DNA of 64,000 bases. It comes from Sphingobacterium hotanense (GTDB lineage: Bacteria > Bacteroidota > Bacteroidia > Sphingobacteriales > Sphingobacteriaceae). The notes under the pieces are model-generated. The model was not told the origin of the DNA. It saw only the letters and a list, made by a program, of their open reading frames with translations, and searched no databases. The DNA is taken from positions 992,001 to 1,056,000 of the forward strand of contig NZ_CP030848.1 in the NCBI RefSeq assembly GCF_008274825.1. Direction: 5' to 3'. Every line of letters begins with the position of its first letter. The stretch's first letter is position 1. The translations under genes and the position numbers were made by a program. Positions 1-8,069 of this stretch are shown here, one piece after another.

Positions 1-136
1 GCGCTCTAAGAGTAGAATCAATACGTGCTCTTTCTTTTTCATAATCAATACCTGGCGTTGGATCATCATTCTTCATACACGAGCTCACGGAAACAACGGC
101 CAATAAAGCAATAAGTAAAATTTTAAAGTTTTTCAT
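1..136 (-). CDS. N-terminus of a lipoprotein, cut by the window edge
   Basis: The minus strand from the ATG at 136-134 reads about 45 codons without a stop to the window edge. The protein begins with a lysine, then a hydrophobic stretch (ILLIALLAVVSVSS) and a cysteine at residue 20, which is a type II signal peptide with lipobox. After the cysteine comes MKNDDPTPGIDYEKER, a short charged linker followed by what looks like the start of a helix. Small Bacteroidota FKBP-type prolyl isomerase lipoproteins start in a similar way, but too little is visible to assign a family. It lies downstream of the thioredoxin-like gene on the same strand, 74 bases away. Confidence 0.6.
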   Translation of the reverse strand, partial: MKNFKILLIALLAVVSVSSCMKNDDPTPGIDYEKERARIDSTLRA

Positions 137-210
137 AATGTGTTGTGAATATCTGTAATGCTAATGTAAACGTTCGAATTTATAAATGTGCTACAAAACA
201 GTGAAAAAAA

Positions 211-684
211 TTATAAAATTTTTAATAATTCTTTAATACTAAGGTATTTGGATGTGCGTTTTTTTGCGCTAAAATCGGAGTCAAGTAAGATTGTAGTCGG
301 AAAAACATATTGCTTTGGATTACCTAAAATCAATTTAGCGAGCGTATGGTAATTCCCTCTTCTTTTAGATTTTAGTTCATTCGTATAAGTTACGCCATCG
401 AAGTTGATCATATCTGCGGTTTCTGCGTCAAATTGTACGCTGTAGTATTGCTTATTTAATTTTTGGATTACCTGAGGATTCTGAAACGTTTCATTGAGCA
501 TCTTCTTGCAATAGCTGCACCAGTCAGTGTGGAAGAACAATAGGACCGGCTTTGGACTTGTAGCCAGGGAATCATCTAATTGCTCAAAGCTAAGCCAATT
601 GATCTCGGCTTTCGCAGGCTCCTGAGCCTGCGAAAGTGAGATCGACATTAATAGTTGTGCTATAATGATTTGTAACAACTTCAT
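211..684 (-). CDS. Secreted thioredoxin-like protein
   Basis: This 157-residue protein has an N-terminal signal peptide ending near residue 20 (SLSQA-QEP) and a thioredoxin fold. The redox motif is WCSYC with cysteines 56 and 59, preceded by the usual strand PVLLFFHTDW. A cis-proline segment (VFPTT) lies near residue 128. Proteins of this kind act in the periplasm as disulfide reductases or oxidases. The ATG overlaps the stop codon of the upstream TonB receptor by one base (TAATG), so the two are probably translationally coupled. The receptor's plug carries its own CxxC, which makes it a possible redox partner; that is inference. The substrate is unknown. Confidence 0.85.
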   Translation of the reverse strand: MKLLQIIIAQLLMSISLSQAQEPAKAEINWLSFEQLDDSLATSPKPVLLFFHTDWCSYCKKMLNETFQNPQVIQKLNKQYYSVQFDAETADMINFDGVTYTNELKSKRRGNYHTLAKLILGNPKQYVFPTTILLDSDFSAKKRTSKYLSIKELLKIL

Positions 685-3029
685 TAGTGAAAATGTCCTA
701 TTTTAACCCCGAAACTAATCGTTCGTGGTCTTGATGGTCCGTAGATATATTGTGAGTCGCGCAATGCACCGGTGTCAAAATCCTTTTGGAAGGCATTGAA
801 GATATTTTGCATTCCGCCGAAGATCTCCATGTTCAGATCTTTCTTCAACGCGAAGGTGTAGCCGAGGCGTAAGTTTAGTTCCATAAAGTCAGGCGATTTC
901 TTCAGTAGGAATTGATCATCAGCCAACACATGCGGAACAATCATGCTTCCGGTATAAACACCTGTTAAATCCACGCTAAAAGGTGCTACAGGCTTCCAGT
1001 TTGTATTAATGTATCCGTAAGTATTTGGTGTGCGAACGAAGCGCTTAGAGCTTACGTTTTCCGCTTCTGTAGCCCCTTCGTATAGCAATTGATTCTCTTC
1101 ATAGTTGGAGCGCTGTATGGTTCCACCTGCTTGAACGCTGAAACGTGATGATGGCGCAACATTCAGCTCGATATTGGAGCCATATACTTTGGCGCCTGCG
1201 CCGTTTCGCATCTCCTCGATGATGAGGTTTTCCTCTTCGGAGGTCATCACGGTTGTGAATGGATTTTTAAGATCAGTATAGAATCCTTCTACTAATAGGC
1301 TGGTTTGCAGGGAGCCGAAGTTTTTAGTGAAGTTCAAGGATCCGGTATAGGCATTGGAGTATTCTGTTTTAAGGTTTTCTCCAATCAACACAAAGACTTG
1401 TTGTCCCCCGATGGACGTTACGTGCATATCTTCATTGAAGGCTTGCGGAGCGCGGAAGCCGCGTGCATATCCACCACGGAATTGTAGGAAATCTGTGATG
1501 TCGTAAAGCAAGGTGATTCGTGGGCTAAAAGTTCCGAAATCTTCTGCGGAGCTACGGTTATAACCTGCTAACTTATACTTTCCATCGACGTGCGTATAGT
1601 CATAGCGAGCGCCGAGTAGGGACTTTAGGTTCGGTAGGATATTCCATTCATATTGGAAATAACTACCGATTCCATGCGTCTTTTGGTCAATCAATCGCTC
1701 ATAGCCTGGGATATTATCCTCTGTCTTGTTTCCTGAATATTCCACTCCGGCAGTGATGACGTCCTTTTCGAAGGTATAGGTGTACTGCGCGCCAGCGACC
1801 ATCGCGAAGTCATCTGTCGTGCCGTAAGAATTGGATGCGAGTATAGAATCCTGCGCTGTTCTTCCGCCGCCGAGACCACCGTAGAAACTCTCGCGGTTAG
1901 TCTTTTGGGCCGACGCGTATAGCGACAGCTTATGTTTAAAGTCCTTCGAATATTGGTCGAAGGTCAAGCCGCCGATAAAGGAATTTGTACGAAGCTGTTC
2001 GGTTACATCGGTAAAATGCGGTGCAAGGTCTAAGCGGTCGCCACCACGTCGAAATTCATTCAATACACTTAAATCAACTGTTAACTTATTGAATTCAGAT
2101 GGTTTGAAAAAAGCTTTCGTGCCGAAAGTCAAGTTTTTTAGTTTAGTCATCTCCGAGAAATCATCGCCATTGGCGTCATAGGTCTCTCTGTTTCGATGCA
2201 TCCCATAAAAGGTCGCGCCCGCTCGCAGATCATTGTCGACATAAGACGTATTGAAGTCAATTGTATTATCCCAAGACTTTCCGTCAATAAGGGAGTTTGT
2301 CGATTTTATTTGCCAGTCGTTTTCAACAGGATCCTTGGTGATAATGTTGATTGTTCCGGCAATCGCATTGGCGCCGAATAGCGCAGAGCCTCCGCTGCGT
2401 ACGACTTCGATACGATCGATCATACTCGTAGGAATCTGATCTAAGCCATATACGCTATTCAAGGCGGAGAAAACCGAACGACTATTGATCAGAATTTGTG
2501 AATAAGCACCTTCCATACCGTTTAAGCGTACTTGGGTAAACCCACAGTTCTGACAGTTGTTTTCCACTCGGACACCAGGTTGGTAATTGAGTGTTTCTGA
2601 CATGGCTACGGATTGTGTGGCATTGAAAAGTTTTGGGCTTAACACATTGACAATAACGGGAGCTTTCTTTCGCTCCATGCCATAGCGTGACGCACTGACA
2701 ACCACCTCATGCAGGTTCAGGTTGTCTTCATGCAATGCTAGGGATTGGAATCTATTGATCTGCTCACCTTGAATCAGCTTTTTCAAAGGTTGATAACCGA
2801 CCGCACGAACCGTTAGGTTTGCTTTATTCAATCCGTTAATATGTATTTCGAAGTTACCGAGGGTATCTGTAGAAGTTCCGATTTGTGTACCGTCTATTTG
2901 AACGGTTGCATTGGCGATAGGATCTTGTTTATCGTTGATCACCTGCCCCTTAATTTGGGCATAAATAGTTTGCTGCCCCATCCATAAAAAGAATAGGCAT
3001 AACATATACTTGTTGTATAATAATGTCAT
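684..3029 (-). CDS. TonB-dependent outer-membrane receptor
   Basis: From the start at 3029 the protein has 781 residues. It has a signal peptide (TLLYNKYMLCLFFLWMGQQTIYAQ), then a carboxypeptidase-like domain at about 26-108 (GQVINDKQDPIANATVQIDG), a plug at about 120-235 and a beta-barrel ending in an aromatic strand (ISFGVKIGHFH). The plug contains CQNC (residues 159 and 162) just before QVRLNGMEGAYSQILI, a feature I know from Bacteroidota CirA-like receptors. An upstream TTG/ATG extension adds 23 residues that would spoil the signal peptide, so I use the inner ATG. It imports a ligand across the outer membrane using TonB energy. The His-rich protein upstream and the thioredoxin downstream suggest a metal or metal chelate, but the ligand cannot be read from sequence. 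Confidence 0.9.
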   Translation of the reverse strand: MTLLYNKYMLCLFFLWMGQQTIYAQIKGQVINDKQDPIANATVQIDGTQIGTSTDTLGNFEIHINGLNKANLTVRAVGYQPLKKLIQGEQINRFQSLALHEDNLNLHEVVVSASRYGMERKKAPVIVNVLSPKLFNATQSVAMSETLNYQPGVRVENNCQNCGFTQVRLNGMEGAYSQILINSRSVFSALNSVYGLDQIPTSMIDRIEVVRSGGSALFGANAIAGTINIITKDPVENDWQIKSTNSLIDGKSWDNTIDFNTSYVDNDLRAGATFYGMHRNRETYDANGDDFSEMTKLKNLTFGTKAFFKPSEFNKLTVDLSVLNEFRRGGDRLDLAPHFTDVTEQLRTNSFIGGLTFDQYSKDFKHKLSLYASAQKTNRESFYGGLGGGRTAQDSILASNSYGTTDDFAMVAGAQYTYTFEKDVITAGVEYSGNKTEDNIPGYERLIDQKTHGIGSYFQYEWNILPNLKSLLGARYDYTHVDGKYKLAGYNRSSAEDFGTFSPRITLLYDITDFLQFRGGYARGFRAPQAFNEDMHVTSIGGQQVFVLIGENLKTEYSNAYTGSLNFTKNFGSLQTSLLVEGFYTDLKNPFTTVMTSEEENLIIEEMRNGAGAKVYGSNIELNVAPSSRFSVQAGGTIQRSNYEENQLLYEGATEAENVSSKRFVRTPNTYGYINTNWKPVAPFSVDLTGVYTGSMIVPHVLADDQFLLKKSPDFMELNLRLGYTFALKKDLNMEIFGGMQNIFNAFQKDFDTGALRDSQYIYGPSRPRTISFGVKIGHFH

Positions 3030-3130
3030 TAGAAATTTAGCTATAAATCCAACATGAATTAGGCTTATCCGGATAGGATAAACCAATCGGGTATCCATAT
3101 ATCGATGGATACCAAAAATAAAAAGATGGG

Positions 3131-3493
3131 TTATACTAAAAGGGCAGGAGGACCTCTATCGGCGTGACTGTGCGCTGAGCGGGTTATGTGTTGGCTTTCA
3201 GTAAAGCCAAATTGTACTTCTGATAAAAGGGTCTGTATAGGAGTACTATACACAAACGGTGACCATTCGACATAACTGCCTTGATAGATGATATCGAGGT
3301 ATCTAATTTCTGCGTCCGAATGGTGTCGGTGATGTTTTTTCTCTCCTAAGTTATAGGGGTGAATGTGGGTGACTATTTCTCCGGTTGATGTCACCTCTTT
3401 GTGCATAAACACTACGCCGCTGACGATAATGCCACACATCCATATGAGGAGGAAGCGAGCTATCGATAAGCGATATGTAGTTGATTTGTGCAT
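3131..3493 (-). CDS. Histidine-rich small membrane-anchored protein
   Basis: The 120-residue protein has one N-terminal hydrophobic segment at about residues 12-30 (ARFLLIWMCGIIVSGVVF), so it is membrane-anchored or secreted. It is rich in histidine: HIH at 43-45, HHRHH at 54-58 and HSH at 108-110, followed by a C-terminal DRGPPALLV. Short proteins of this kind with a terminal RGPP/RAPP motif occur next to Bacteroidota metal-related TonB receptors, in my recollection. The gene ends 101 bases before the receptor start on the same strand. Metal binding in the periplasm is plausible from composition and position. I know no characterised member. Confidence 0.7.
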   Translation of the reverse strand: MHKSTTYRLSIARFLLIWMCGIIVSGVVFMHKEVTSTGEIVTHIHPYNLGEKKHHRHHSDAEIRYLDIIYQGSYVEWSPFVYSTPIQTLLSEVQFGFTESQHITRSAHSHADRGPPALLV

Positions 3494-3507
3494 AGTCGTA
3501 AAAAGCG

Positions 3508-3539
3508 AACGGCTATAAATTTACAAAATTATAGCCGTT
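3508..3539 (-). terminator. Terminator after panC-panD
   Basis: An 11-bp perfect inverted repeat (AACGGCTATAA at 3508-3518 with its complement at 3529-3539) has a 10-nt loop. On the minus strand it is followed by CGCTTTTT. It lies between the panD stop and the start of the His-rich gene, so it probably ends the pan transcript and separates the two units. Confidence 0.65.
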
Positions 3540-3552
3540 TTCACTGATCTCG

Positions 3553-3900
3553 TTATATTAATTTGTTATGGTCGTCGGGGAAGATAGTCGTTGGCTTATG
3601 CTTCTTGGCTTCTTCGAAGTCCATCAGGGCATAGGAGATGATGATGACGATGTCACCAACCTGCACCAATCGTGCCGCGGCTCCGTTTAAACAGATAATA
3701 CCCGATCCACGTTGTCCAGGAATTACATAAGTTTCCAAACGAGCGCCATTGTTATTATTTACGATTTGAACTCTTTCGTTCGCGATAATGTTCGCAGCAT
3801 CCATCAAATCCTCATCAATGGTGATGCTTCCAACATAATTTAATTCAGCCTGAGTGACATGTACTCGGTGAATTTTTGACTTCATTACTTCAATCATCAT
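3553..3900 (-). CDS. panD: Aspartate 1-decarboxylase precursor
   Basis: PanD converts L-aspartate to beta-alanine for pantothenate and coenzyme A synthesis in the cytoplasm. The 115-residue protein has the self-cleavage site Gly24-Ser25 within YVGSITID, which yields the pyruvoyl group. It also has the KSKIHRV segment with Lys9 and His11 and the conserved [16 protein letters not shown] and [11 protein letters not shown] blocks. Length is normal for the family. Two ATG codons are adjacent at the start; numbering that matches other PanD proteins favours the first. It follows panC on the same strand after 94 bases. A -7 box sits only 4 nt before the ATG. Confidence 0.97.
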   Translation of the reverse strand: MMIEVMKSKIHRVHVTQAELNYVGSITIDEDLMDAANIIANERVQIVNNNNGARLETYVIPGQRGSGIICLNGAAARLVQVGDIVIIISYALMDFEEAKKHKPTTIFPDDHNKLI

Positions 3901-3904
3901 GATG

Positions 3905-3912
3905 CAAAGTTA
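3905..3912 (-). promoter_or_regulatory. -7 box directly before panD
   Basis: The minus strand reads TAACTTTG, a perfect TAnnTTTG -7 element of Bacteroidota. Only CATC separates it from the panD ATG, so a transcript from here would be leaderless or nearly so. No clear -33 TTG is seen at the usual distance. It would give panD a promoter separate from panC. Confidence 0.5.
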
Positions 3913-3994
3913 CGCTTTTCTTTTTTTTATTTAGGACAGTTATTCTTTGTTGGCAGCGCGTTTAAGGCGCTTAGCAAGCTGGTTTCCGGAAAAA

Positions 3995-4837
3995 TTACAG
4001 TAAGATGTTATCAATCAATCGCACGCCTTCGAGCCATGCCGCAACTAAGACGACATATTCCTTTTCAGGATCGAACTGGGAAGCGGAGTGGAGCGTGCTG
4101 GTCTCGCAAATTGCCAGATATTCCAATTCAACTTCAGGAACTGCTGCTATAATTTCTTTCGCCTCATTAATCAATACTTGTGGAGATCTTGATTTATTGG
4201 CGGTTTTAATGTGATTTAGCGCTTTGTATAGAATTAGAGCAGTATCTCGTCCTTCATCAGTCAATCGGGCATTACGTGAGCTCAATGCGAGCCCGTTTTC
4301 ATTCCTTACGATTGGACAGATTAGTAGTTTTACAGGTAGCTCCTTGATTTCAATCATCTTTTGGATAACCATAACTTGCTGGAAATCCTTTTGTCCAAAG
4401 CATGCTTGATCTGGTTCTACCAAAGAAAACAGTTTATATACGACTTGTGTAACACCTTGGAAGTGTCCCGGGCGATGCTCGCCCTCCCAAATTCGATCGA
4501 GATCTCCTAAATCTATACGCCAAGCCGGATCATTCGCTGGATACATTTCTTCGACTGTAGGCAGGATGAGTATATCGCAATCTGCTGCTTCTAGTAGCGC
4601 GATATCCTGTTCGATCGGACGTGGATATTTCTCTAAGTCTTTGGGGTCATTAAATTGTGTCGGGTTAACGAAAATGCTACAAACGATGATATCAGTTTGC
4701 GGTTTCGCATAATCGATGAGAGAGATGTGGCCTTGGTGTAAAGCGCCCATGGTAGGGACAAGCGTTATGGTCTTGTTTTGCGCTTTCAATCCTGCTAGAG
4801 CTTCCTTAAGCTCATTTTTTGTGCGGAATATTTTCAC
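3995..4837 (-). CDS. panC: Pantothenate synthetase
   Basis: PanC joins pantoate and beta-alanine with ATP to make pantothenate. The 280-residue protein has the nucleotidyl-transferase HIGH-type motif HQGH at 34-37 after PTMGAL, the FVNPTQF block, FGQKDFQQ for pantoate and ATP contacts, and LSSRN in place of KMSKS. Length matches the family. It lies upstream of panD on the same strand, so the final steps of vitamin B5 synthesis are together. It is divergent from the glycogen-synthase-like gene; the 143-base gap holds the promoter for that gene and presumably one for panC, which I could not locate. Confidence 0.97.
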   Translation of the reverse strand: MKIFRTKNELKEALAGLKAQNKTITLVPTMGALHQGHISLIDYAKPQTDIIVCSIFVNPTQFNDPKDLEKYPRPIEQDIALLEAADCDILILPTVEEMYPANDPAWRIDLGDLDRIWEGEHRPGHFQGVTQVVYKLFSLVEPDQACFGQKDFQQVMVIQKMIEIKELPVKLLICPIVRNENGLALSSRNARLTDEGRDTALILYKALNHIKTANKSRSPQVLINEAKEIIAAVPEVELEYLAICETSTLHSASQFDPEKEYVVLVAAWLEGVRLIDNILL

Positions 4838-4908
4838 TTCTGTTTATTAAAATAAGGTACAAAAGTGAGGAATAATCTTTGAATTATAAAATGATGATTT
4901 TTAAGGAA

Positions 4909-4939
4909 TTGTAAAATTCATTTATTATTAGTACCTTTG
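4909..4939 (+). promoter_or_regulatory. Promoter of the glycogen-synthase-like gene
   Basis: TTG at 4909-4911 and TACCTTTG at 4932-4939 are separated by 20 bases, a full match to the Bacteroidota housekeeping promoter (TTG, 17-23 nt, TAnnTTTG). The expected transcript start, near 4945, leaves a leader of about 35 nt before the ATG at 4981. Confidence 0.75.
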
Positions 4940-4980
4940 TAGACCGATTTTACTATTCAATATTAAAAAAAACTTTGGAG

Positions 4981-5802
4981 ATGGCAAAAACGAAAATCTT
5001 GTTTATAACCCATGAAATGTCGCCTTTCCTTGAATTAAGTAAAATTTCTGAAATTACACGCCAGTTACCACATGCGATGCAAGAAAAAGGATTCGAAATT
5101 CGGATTCTGATGCCTCGTTTTGGTAATATTAATGAGCGCAGAAATCGTCTTCATGAAGTGATAAGGTTGTCGGGAATGAACATTGTGGTGGACAATAATG
5201 ATAATCCGCTAATTATTAAAGTAGCATCCTTGCCTGCGGCAAGGATGCAGGTGTATTTCTTAGATAATGAGGAATATTTCCAGCGGAAGAAGGTCTTTCG
5301 TGATGAGAGTGGGAAGTTCTTTGATGACAACAACGAGCGTTCTTTGTTCTTCTGTAAGGGAGCATTGGAAACTGTTAAGAAATTAGGTTGGTCTCCGGAT
5401 GTAGTACACTGCCACGGTTGGTTTACAGCTATGGTTCCTGCTTACTTAAAGACTGCCTACAAAGATGATCCTACATTCAAAGATGCTAAAGTATTCTATT
5501 CGTTGTACGAGGAAGACTTTGCTAACGCATCATTAGGTAGTAAGTATGCTGAATTGGCATCACAAGTTGATATCGATGCTGCTGATCTTGCTGCTTACGG
5601 ATCTGGAAGTTTTGTAGATCTAACAAAAGGCGCTTTGTCATTTACAGACGTCGTAGTTAAATCTGATGAGAACATCGATCCAGAAATTATGTCTTATATC
5701 AAAGACAACAACATCCGCTTATTCGCTCCTGCGTCTGATGACGATTATGAAGCGTTCGGAGATTTGTATGATGAATTTGTAAACGAAGAAGTATCTGCAT
5801 AG
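4981..5802 (+). CDS. Glycogen/starch synthase N-terminal domain protein
   Basis: The 273-residue protein matches the N-terminal GT5 domain of glycogen synthase: KILFITHEMSPFLELSKISE at the start, then PDVVHCHGWFTAMVPAYLK near the middle. It ends at the point where the second Rossmann domain of a full GlgA (about 480 residues) would begin, so the normal nucleotide-sugar site is absent. The C-terminus is acidic (ASDDDYEAF..EEVSA). I recall this short form as common beside panC in Bacteroidota, so it is not a recent truncation. It may be regulatory or work with a partner. The ATG at 4981 is preferred over a TTG six bases earlier because it opens the conserved MAKTKILFI. Confidence 0.8.
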   Translation: MAKTKILFITHEMSPFLELSKISEITRQLPHAMQEKGFEIRILMPRFGNINERRNRLHEVIRLSGMNIVVDNNDNPLIIKVASLPAARMQVYFLDNEEYFQRKKVFRDESGKFFDDNNERSLFFCKGALETVKKLGWSPDVVHCHGWFTAMVPAYLKTAYKDDPTFKDAKVFYSLYEEDFANASLGSKYAELASQVDIDAADLAAYGSGSFVDLTKGALSFTDVVVKSDENIDPEIMSYIKDNNIRLFAPASDDDYEAFGDLYDEFVNEEVSA

Positions 5803-5822
5803 ATTTTACTTCGGATTCGCAT

Positions 5823-5860
5823 AAAGAAAAGGGCTTTGAAATTTCAAAGCCCTTTTCTTT
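5823..5860. terminator. Bidirectional terminator between convergent genes
   Basis: A perfect palindrome has 19-nt arms (AAAGAAAAGGGCTTTGAAA at 5823-5841 and its complement at 5842-5860). The GC core is flanked by A and T runs on both sides. It lies between the glycogen-synthase-like gene and gldJ, which converge, so it can end both transcripts. Confidence 0.9.
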
Positions 5861-5882
5861 ATGTCTTATTTTTTGAATGCTA

Positions 5883-7406
5883 TTAACGGCGCGTGTTTGA
5901 TGCAGGTCCGTAAATATTTCCAACCATGGTCATTGCACATCGGAATCCAATCATTGCACTGGACTGATCTTGTTGAGCGAAGCGACGTGTCGCTGGGTTC
6001 AACCAGTAAGCTCTGTCGTTCCATGATCCTCCTTTATAAACGCGAGACTTATCATTCACAAGCGTTGCTTTTCCGAATAATGCTTTTTGCTCTTCGTCTA
6101 AATATCCGCGAACATCATGATCGTAAGCTGTTGCTGCTCCCATATTGATTGAGTCGATTGTCTTTGCTTGTTGCAGTTCTTCCCAAGTCTGTTTGCGCGC
6201 AGCCTTTGCAGGGACCTTGATTGGTCTTCCATACTCATCTTTTGCTAGCGTTCGAGTTTGTGCATCTTCATATTGATTATCCATGAACACATGTCCACGA
6301 TAAGGGTTGAAATCTTCAAAGTCCTCGAAAGATAATTGGCGATAAACATCACTAACCCATTCATTCACATTTCCGGCCATATTATATAATCCAAAGTCAT
6401 TTGGTATATAAGCACGTACCGGTACAGTGATATCTCCACCATCATTTAAATTACCTGCCACTCCCATATTATTACCGGAGGTAATTTTGAAGTTGGCCAA
6501 CATCTTTCCTTGCGATTTACGCTGTGCAGAACGCACGCCTAAGCCGTCCCAAGGATAGGTACGAGCAGTTTGAATATTTCCTTGGAATGAATTTCCAATT
6601 AATCCAAGGGCTGCATATTCCCATTCTGCTTCCGTTGGTAAACGGTAAGGTTGTTTTAATACACCATCTTCCATGCGTACCGGACGACGCGCATCTTTGG
6701 CAGCACCGATACTGTTATCTTTAGGCATGTTCTTTCCATCGACGTTTTCGCCGCGGATCTGTCCATTTAGATAAAGTTCAGTATTAAAACCAGTTTCCGG
6801 TTTTGTCTGCTGGCTATTCATGGTTTTATAGTCCATCAATACACCCGATTCGCGAAGAATGTGCTCATTTACGCGATCTGTACGCCATTGGCAATACGCA
6901 TTCGCTTGTTCCCAGCTTACACCAACAACAGGGTAGTCTTGGAACGAAGGATGTCTGAAATATAAGTTAACGTAAGGTTCGTTGTAAGATAGGGGATGGC
7001 GCCATACTAGCGAGTCAGGAAGTGCATCATAGTACATCTTTCCGTCTTCAGGATAGCTTTGCGCAATCCATTGCAAGTATTCTAACCAGTCTGCATTAGA
7101 GACCTCTGTTTCGTCGATATAGAACGATGCAACGGTCACACGACGTTTCGCATTGTCATAGTCATAACCCAGATCTTCATTAAGGCTACCTCCCATCACA
7201 AAAGTACCGCCTTCGATGCCTACAAGGCCGGGGCCTGGAGCTTCTTTGACTTTACGATTGATCTGCAGACCGCCATTATAAGGGTCGTTGTACTTCACGC
7301 CGGTTTTCGACGAATAATTACTGTTGTGGCTTTTACTACACGAGCTAAATATTAATAAACCGAAGGCTAGGCAAAGTGTTGGAATTAATATTTTTTTCGA
7401 ATACAT
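5883..7406 (-). CDS. gldJ: T9SS/gliding motility lipoprotein GldJ
   Basis: The 507-residue protein has a lipoprotein signal peptide with Cys23 (LLIFSSC) and a formylglycine-generating-enzyme-like (SUMF1) fold: GLVGIEGGTFVMGG, VASFYIDETEVSNADW, YPVVGVSWEQANAYCQWR, LPTEAEWEYAA, NMAGNVNEWVSDVY and GGSWNDRAYWLNPATRRF. This pattern fits GldJ, which supports GldK and the type IX secretion machinery at the outer membrane; GldK is the nearest alternative. The open frame extends 96 codons upstream, but the lipobox and a -7 box at 7431-7438 place the start at the double ATG (7409/7406). The catalytic role of the SUMF fold is thought to be lost in this family. Confidence 0.88.
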   Translation of the reverse strand: MYSKKILIPTLCLAFGLLIFSSCSKSHNSNYSSKTGVKYNDPYNGGLQINRKVKEAPGPGLVGIEGGTFVMGGSLNEDLGYDYDNAKRRVTVASFYIDETEVSNADWLEYLQWIAQSYPEDGKMYYDALPDSLVWRHPLSYNEPYVNLYFRHPSFQDYPVVGVSWEQANAYCQWRTDRVNEHILRESGVLMDYKTMNSQQTKPETGFNTELYLNGQIRGENVDGKNMPKDNSIGAAKDARRPVRMEDGVLKQPYRLPTEAEWEYAALGLIGNSFQGNIQTARTYPWDGLGVRSAQRKSQGKMLANFKITSGNNMGVAGNLNDGGDITVPVRAYIPNDFGLYNMAGNVNEWVSDVYRQLSFEDFEDFNPYRGHVFMDNQYEDAQTRTLAKDEYGRPIKVPAKAARKQTWEELQQAKTIDSINMGAATAYDHDVRGYLDEEQKALFGKATLVNDKSRVYKGGSWNDRAYWLNPATRRFAQQDQSSAMIGFRCAMTMVGNIYGPASNTRR

Positions 7407-7430
7407 CATAAATAATGAGGATTTAAAATC

Positions 7431-7438
7431 CAAAAGTA
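7431..7438 (-). promoter_or_regulatory. -7 box of gldJ
   Basis: The minus strand reads TACTTTTG, matching TAnnTTTG, 21 bases before the upstream ATG of the double start. It lies inside the longer open frame, which is why that extension is rejected. No TTG at the ideal -33 distance. Confidence 0.5.
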
Positions 7439-7570
7439 GTAAATAAATATTAGAGGAAAATGAGTTTCCTGTACTGTATTCAATGATTTTTAACGATTTG
7501 TAGTAAAATGTTGGAATAATAGCTTGTAATAGGCGATTTTCCTTCATTTTTTTAACAGAATATATTGCTG

Positions 7571-7578
7571 TATCTTCG
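7571..7578 (+). promoter_or_regulatory. -7-like box close to ispF
   Basis: TATCTTCG resembles TAnnTTTG with one change and is 8 nt before the ispF ATG. The same TAnnTTCG form occurs before the MFS gene and the polyprenyl synthase gene. The transcript would have almost no leader. Confidence 0.45.
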
Positions 7579-7586
7579 TAACAATT

Positions 7587-8069
7587 ATGAAAATAAAAGT
7601 AGGATTTGGCTTTGATGTGCACCAAATGCGCGAAGGGCACCCCTTCGTTGTTGGAGGCGTCAAACTGGAACACCATGCAGGTGCGTTCGGACATTCAGAT
7701 GCAGATGTTTTGGCTCATGCGATTTGTGATGCAATTCTCGGCGCTGCCAATTTAGAAGATATTGGTTATCATTTTCCCAATACTGATGATCGTTGGAAAG
7801 GCGCGAATAGTTTGGATCTATTGAAGCACTGCGTAGCTTTAATAAAACAAAAGGGGTATGAGCTAGGTAATATCGACGGCATGCTTTGTTTAGAAGCACC
7901 TAAGATCAAGCCTTATATTCCTCAAATGAAGATCAATATTGCCGAAGCAGCAGGAATATCGGTAGACGATGTATCGATAAAGGCAACGACAAATGAAACG
8001 ATGGGCTTTATCGGGCGAGAGGAAGGTGTTGTTGCTTATGCAGTATGTTTAATACAAAAAGCAGACTAA
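7587..8069 (+). CDS. ispF: 2-C-methyl-D-erythritol 2,4-cyclodiphosphate synthase
   Basis: IspF closes the cyclodiphosphate ring in the MEP route to isoprenoids. The 160-residue protein has metal ligands Asp10 and His12 in GFDVH and His44, with HSDADVLAHA, the DIGYHFPNTD loop, and the C-terminal KATTNETMGFIGREEGV signature. Length is standard and the enzyme works as a cytoplasmic trimer. It stands alone here, but ispG of the same pathway is at 52-54 kb and a polyprenyl synthase at 15-16 kb. Its last codon and stop overlap the stop of the convergent MFS gene by three bases, leaving no room for a terminator. Confidence 0.97.
   Translation: MKIKVGFGFDVHQMREGHPFVVGGVKLEHHAGAFGHSDADVLAHAICDAILGAANLEDIGYHFPNTDDRWKGANSLDLLKHCVALIKQKGYELGNIDGMLCLEAPKIKPYIPQMKINIAEAAGISVDDVSIKATTNETMGFIGREEGVVAYAVCLIQKAD

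Noticed and set aside
7407-7694. N-terminal extension of gldJ (96 codons)
   Set aside because: The extension has no similarity to the family, covers a -7 box and hides the lipoprotein signal peptide. It also overlaps the start of ispF.
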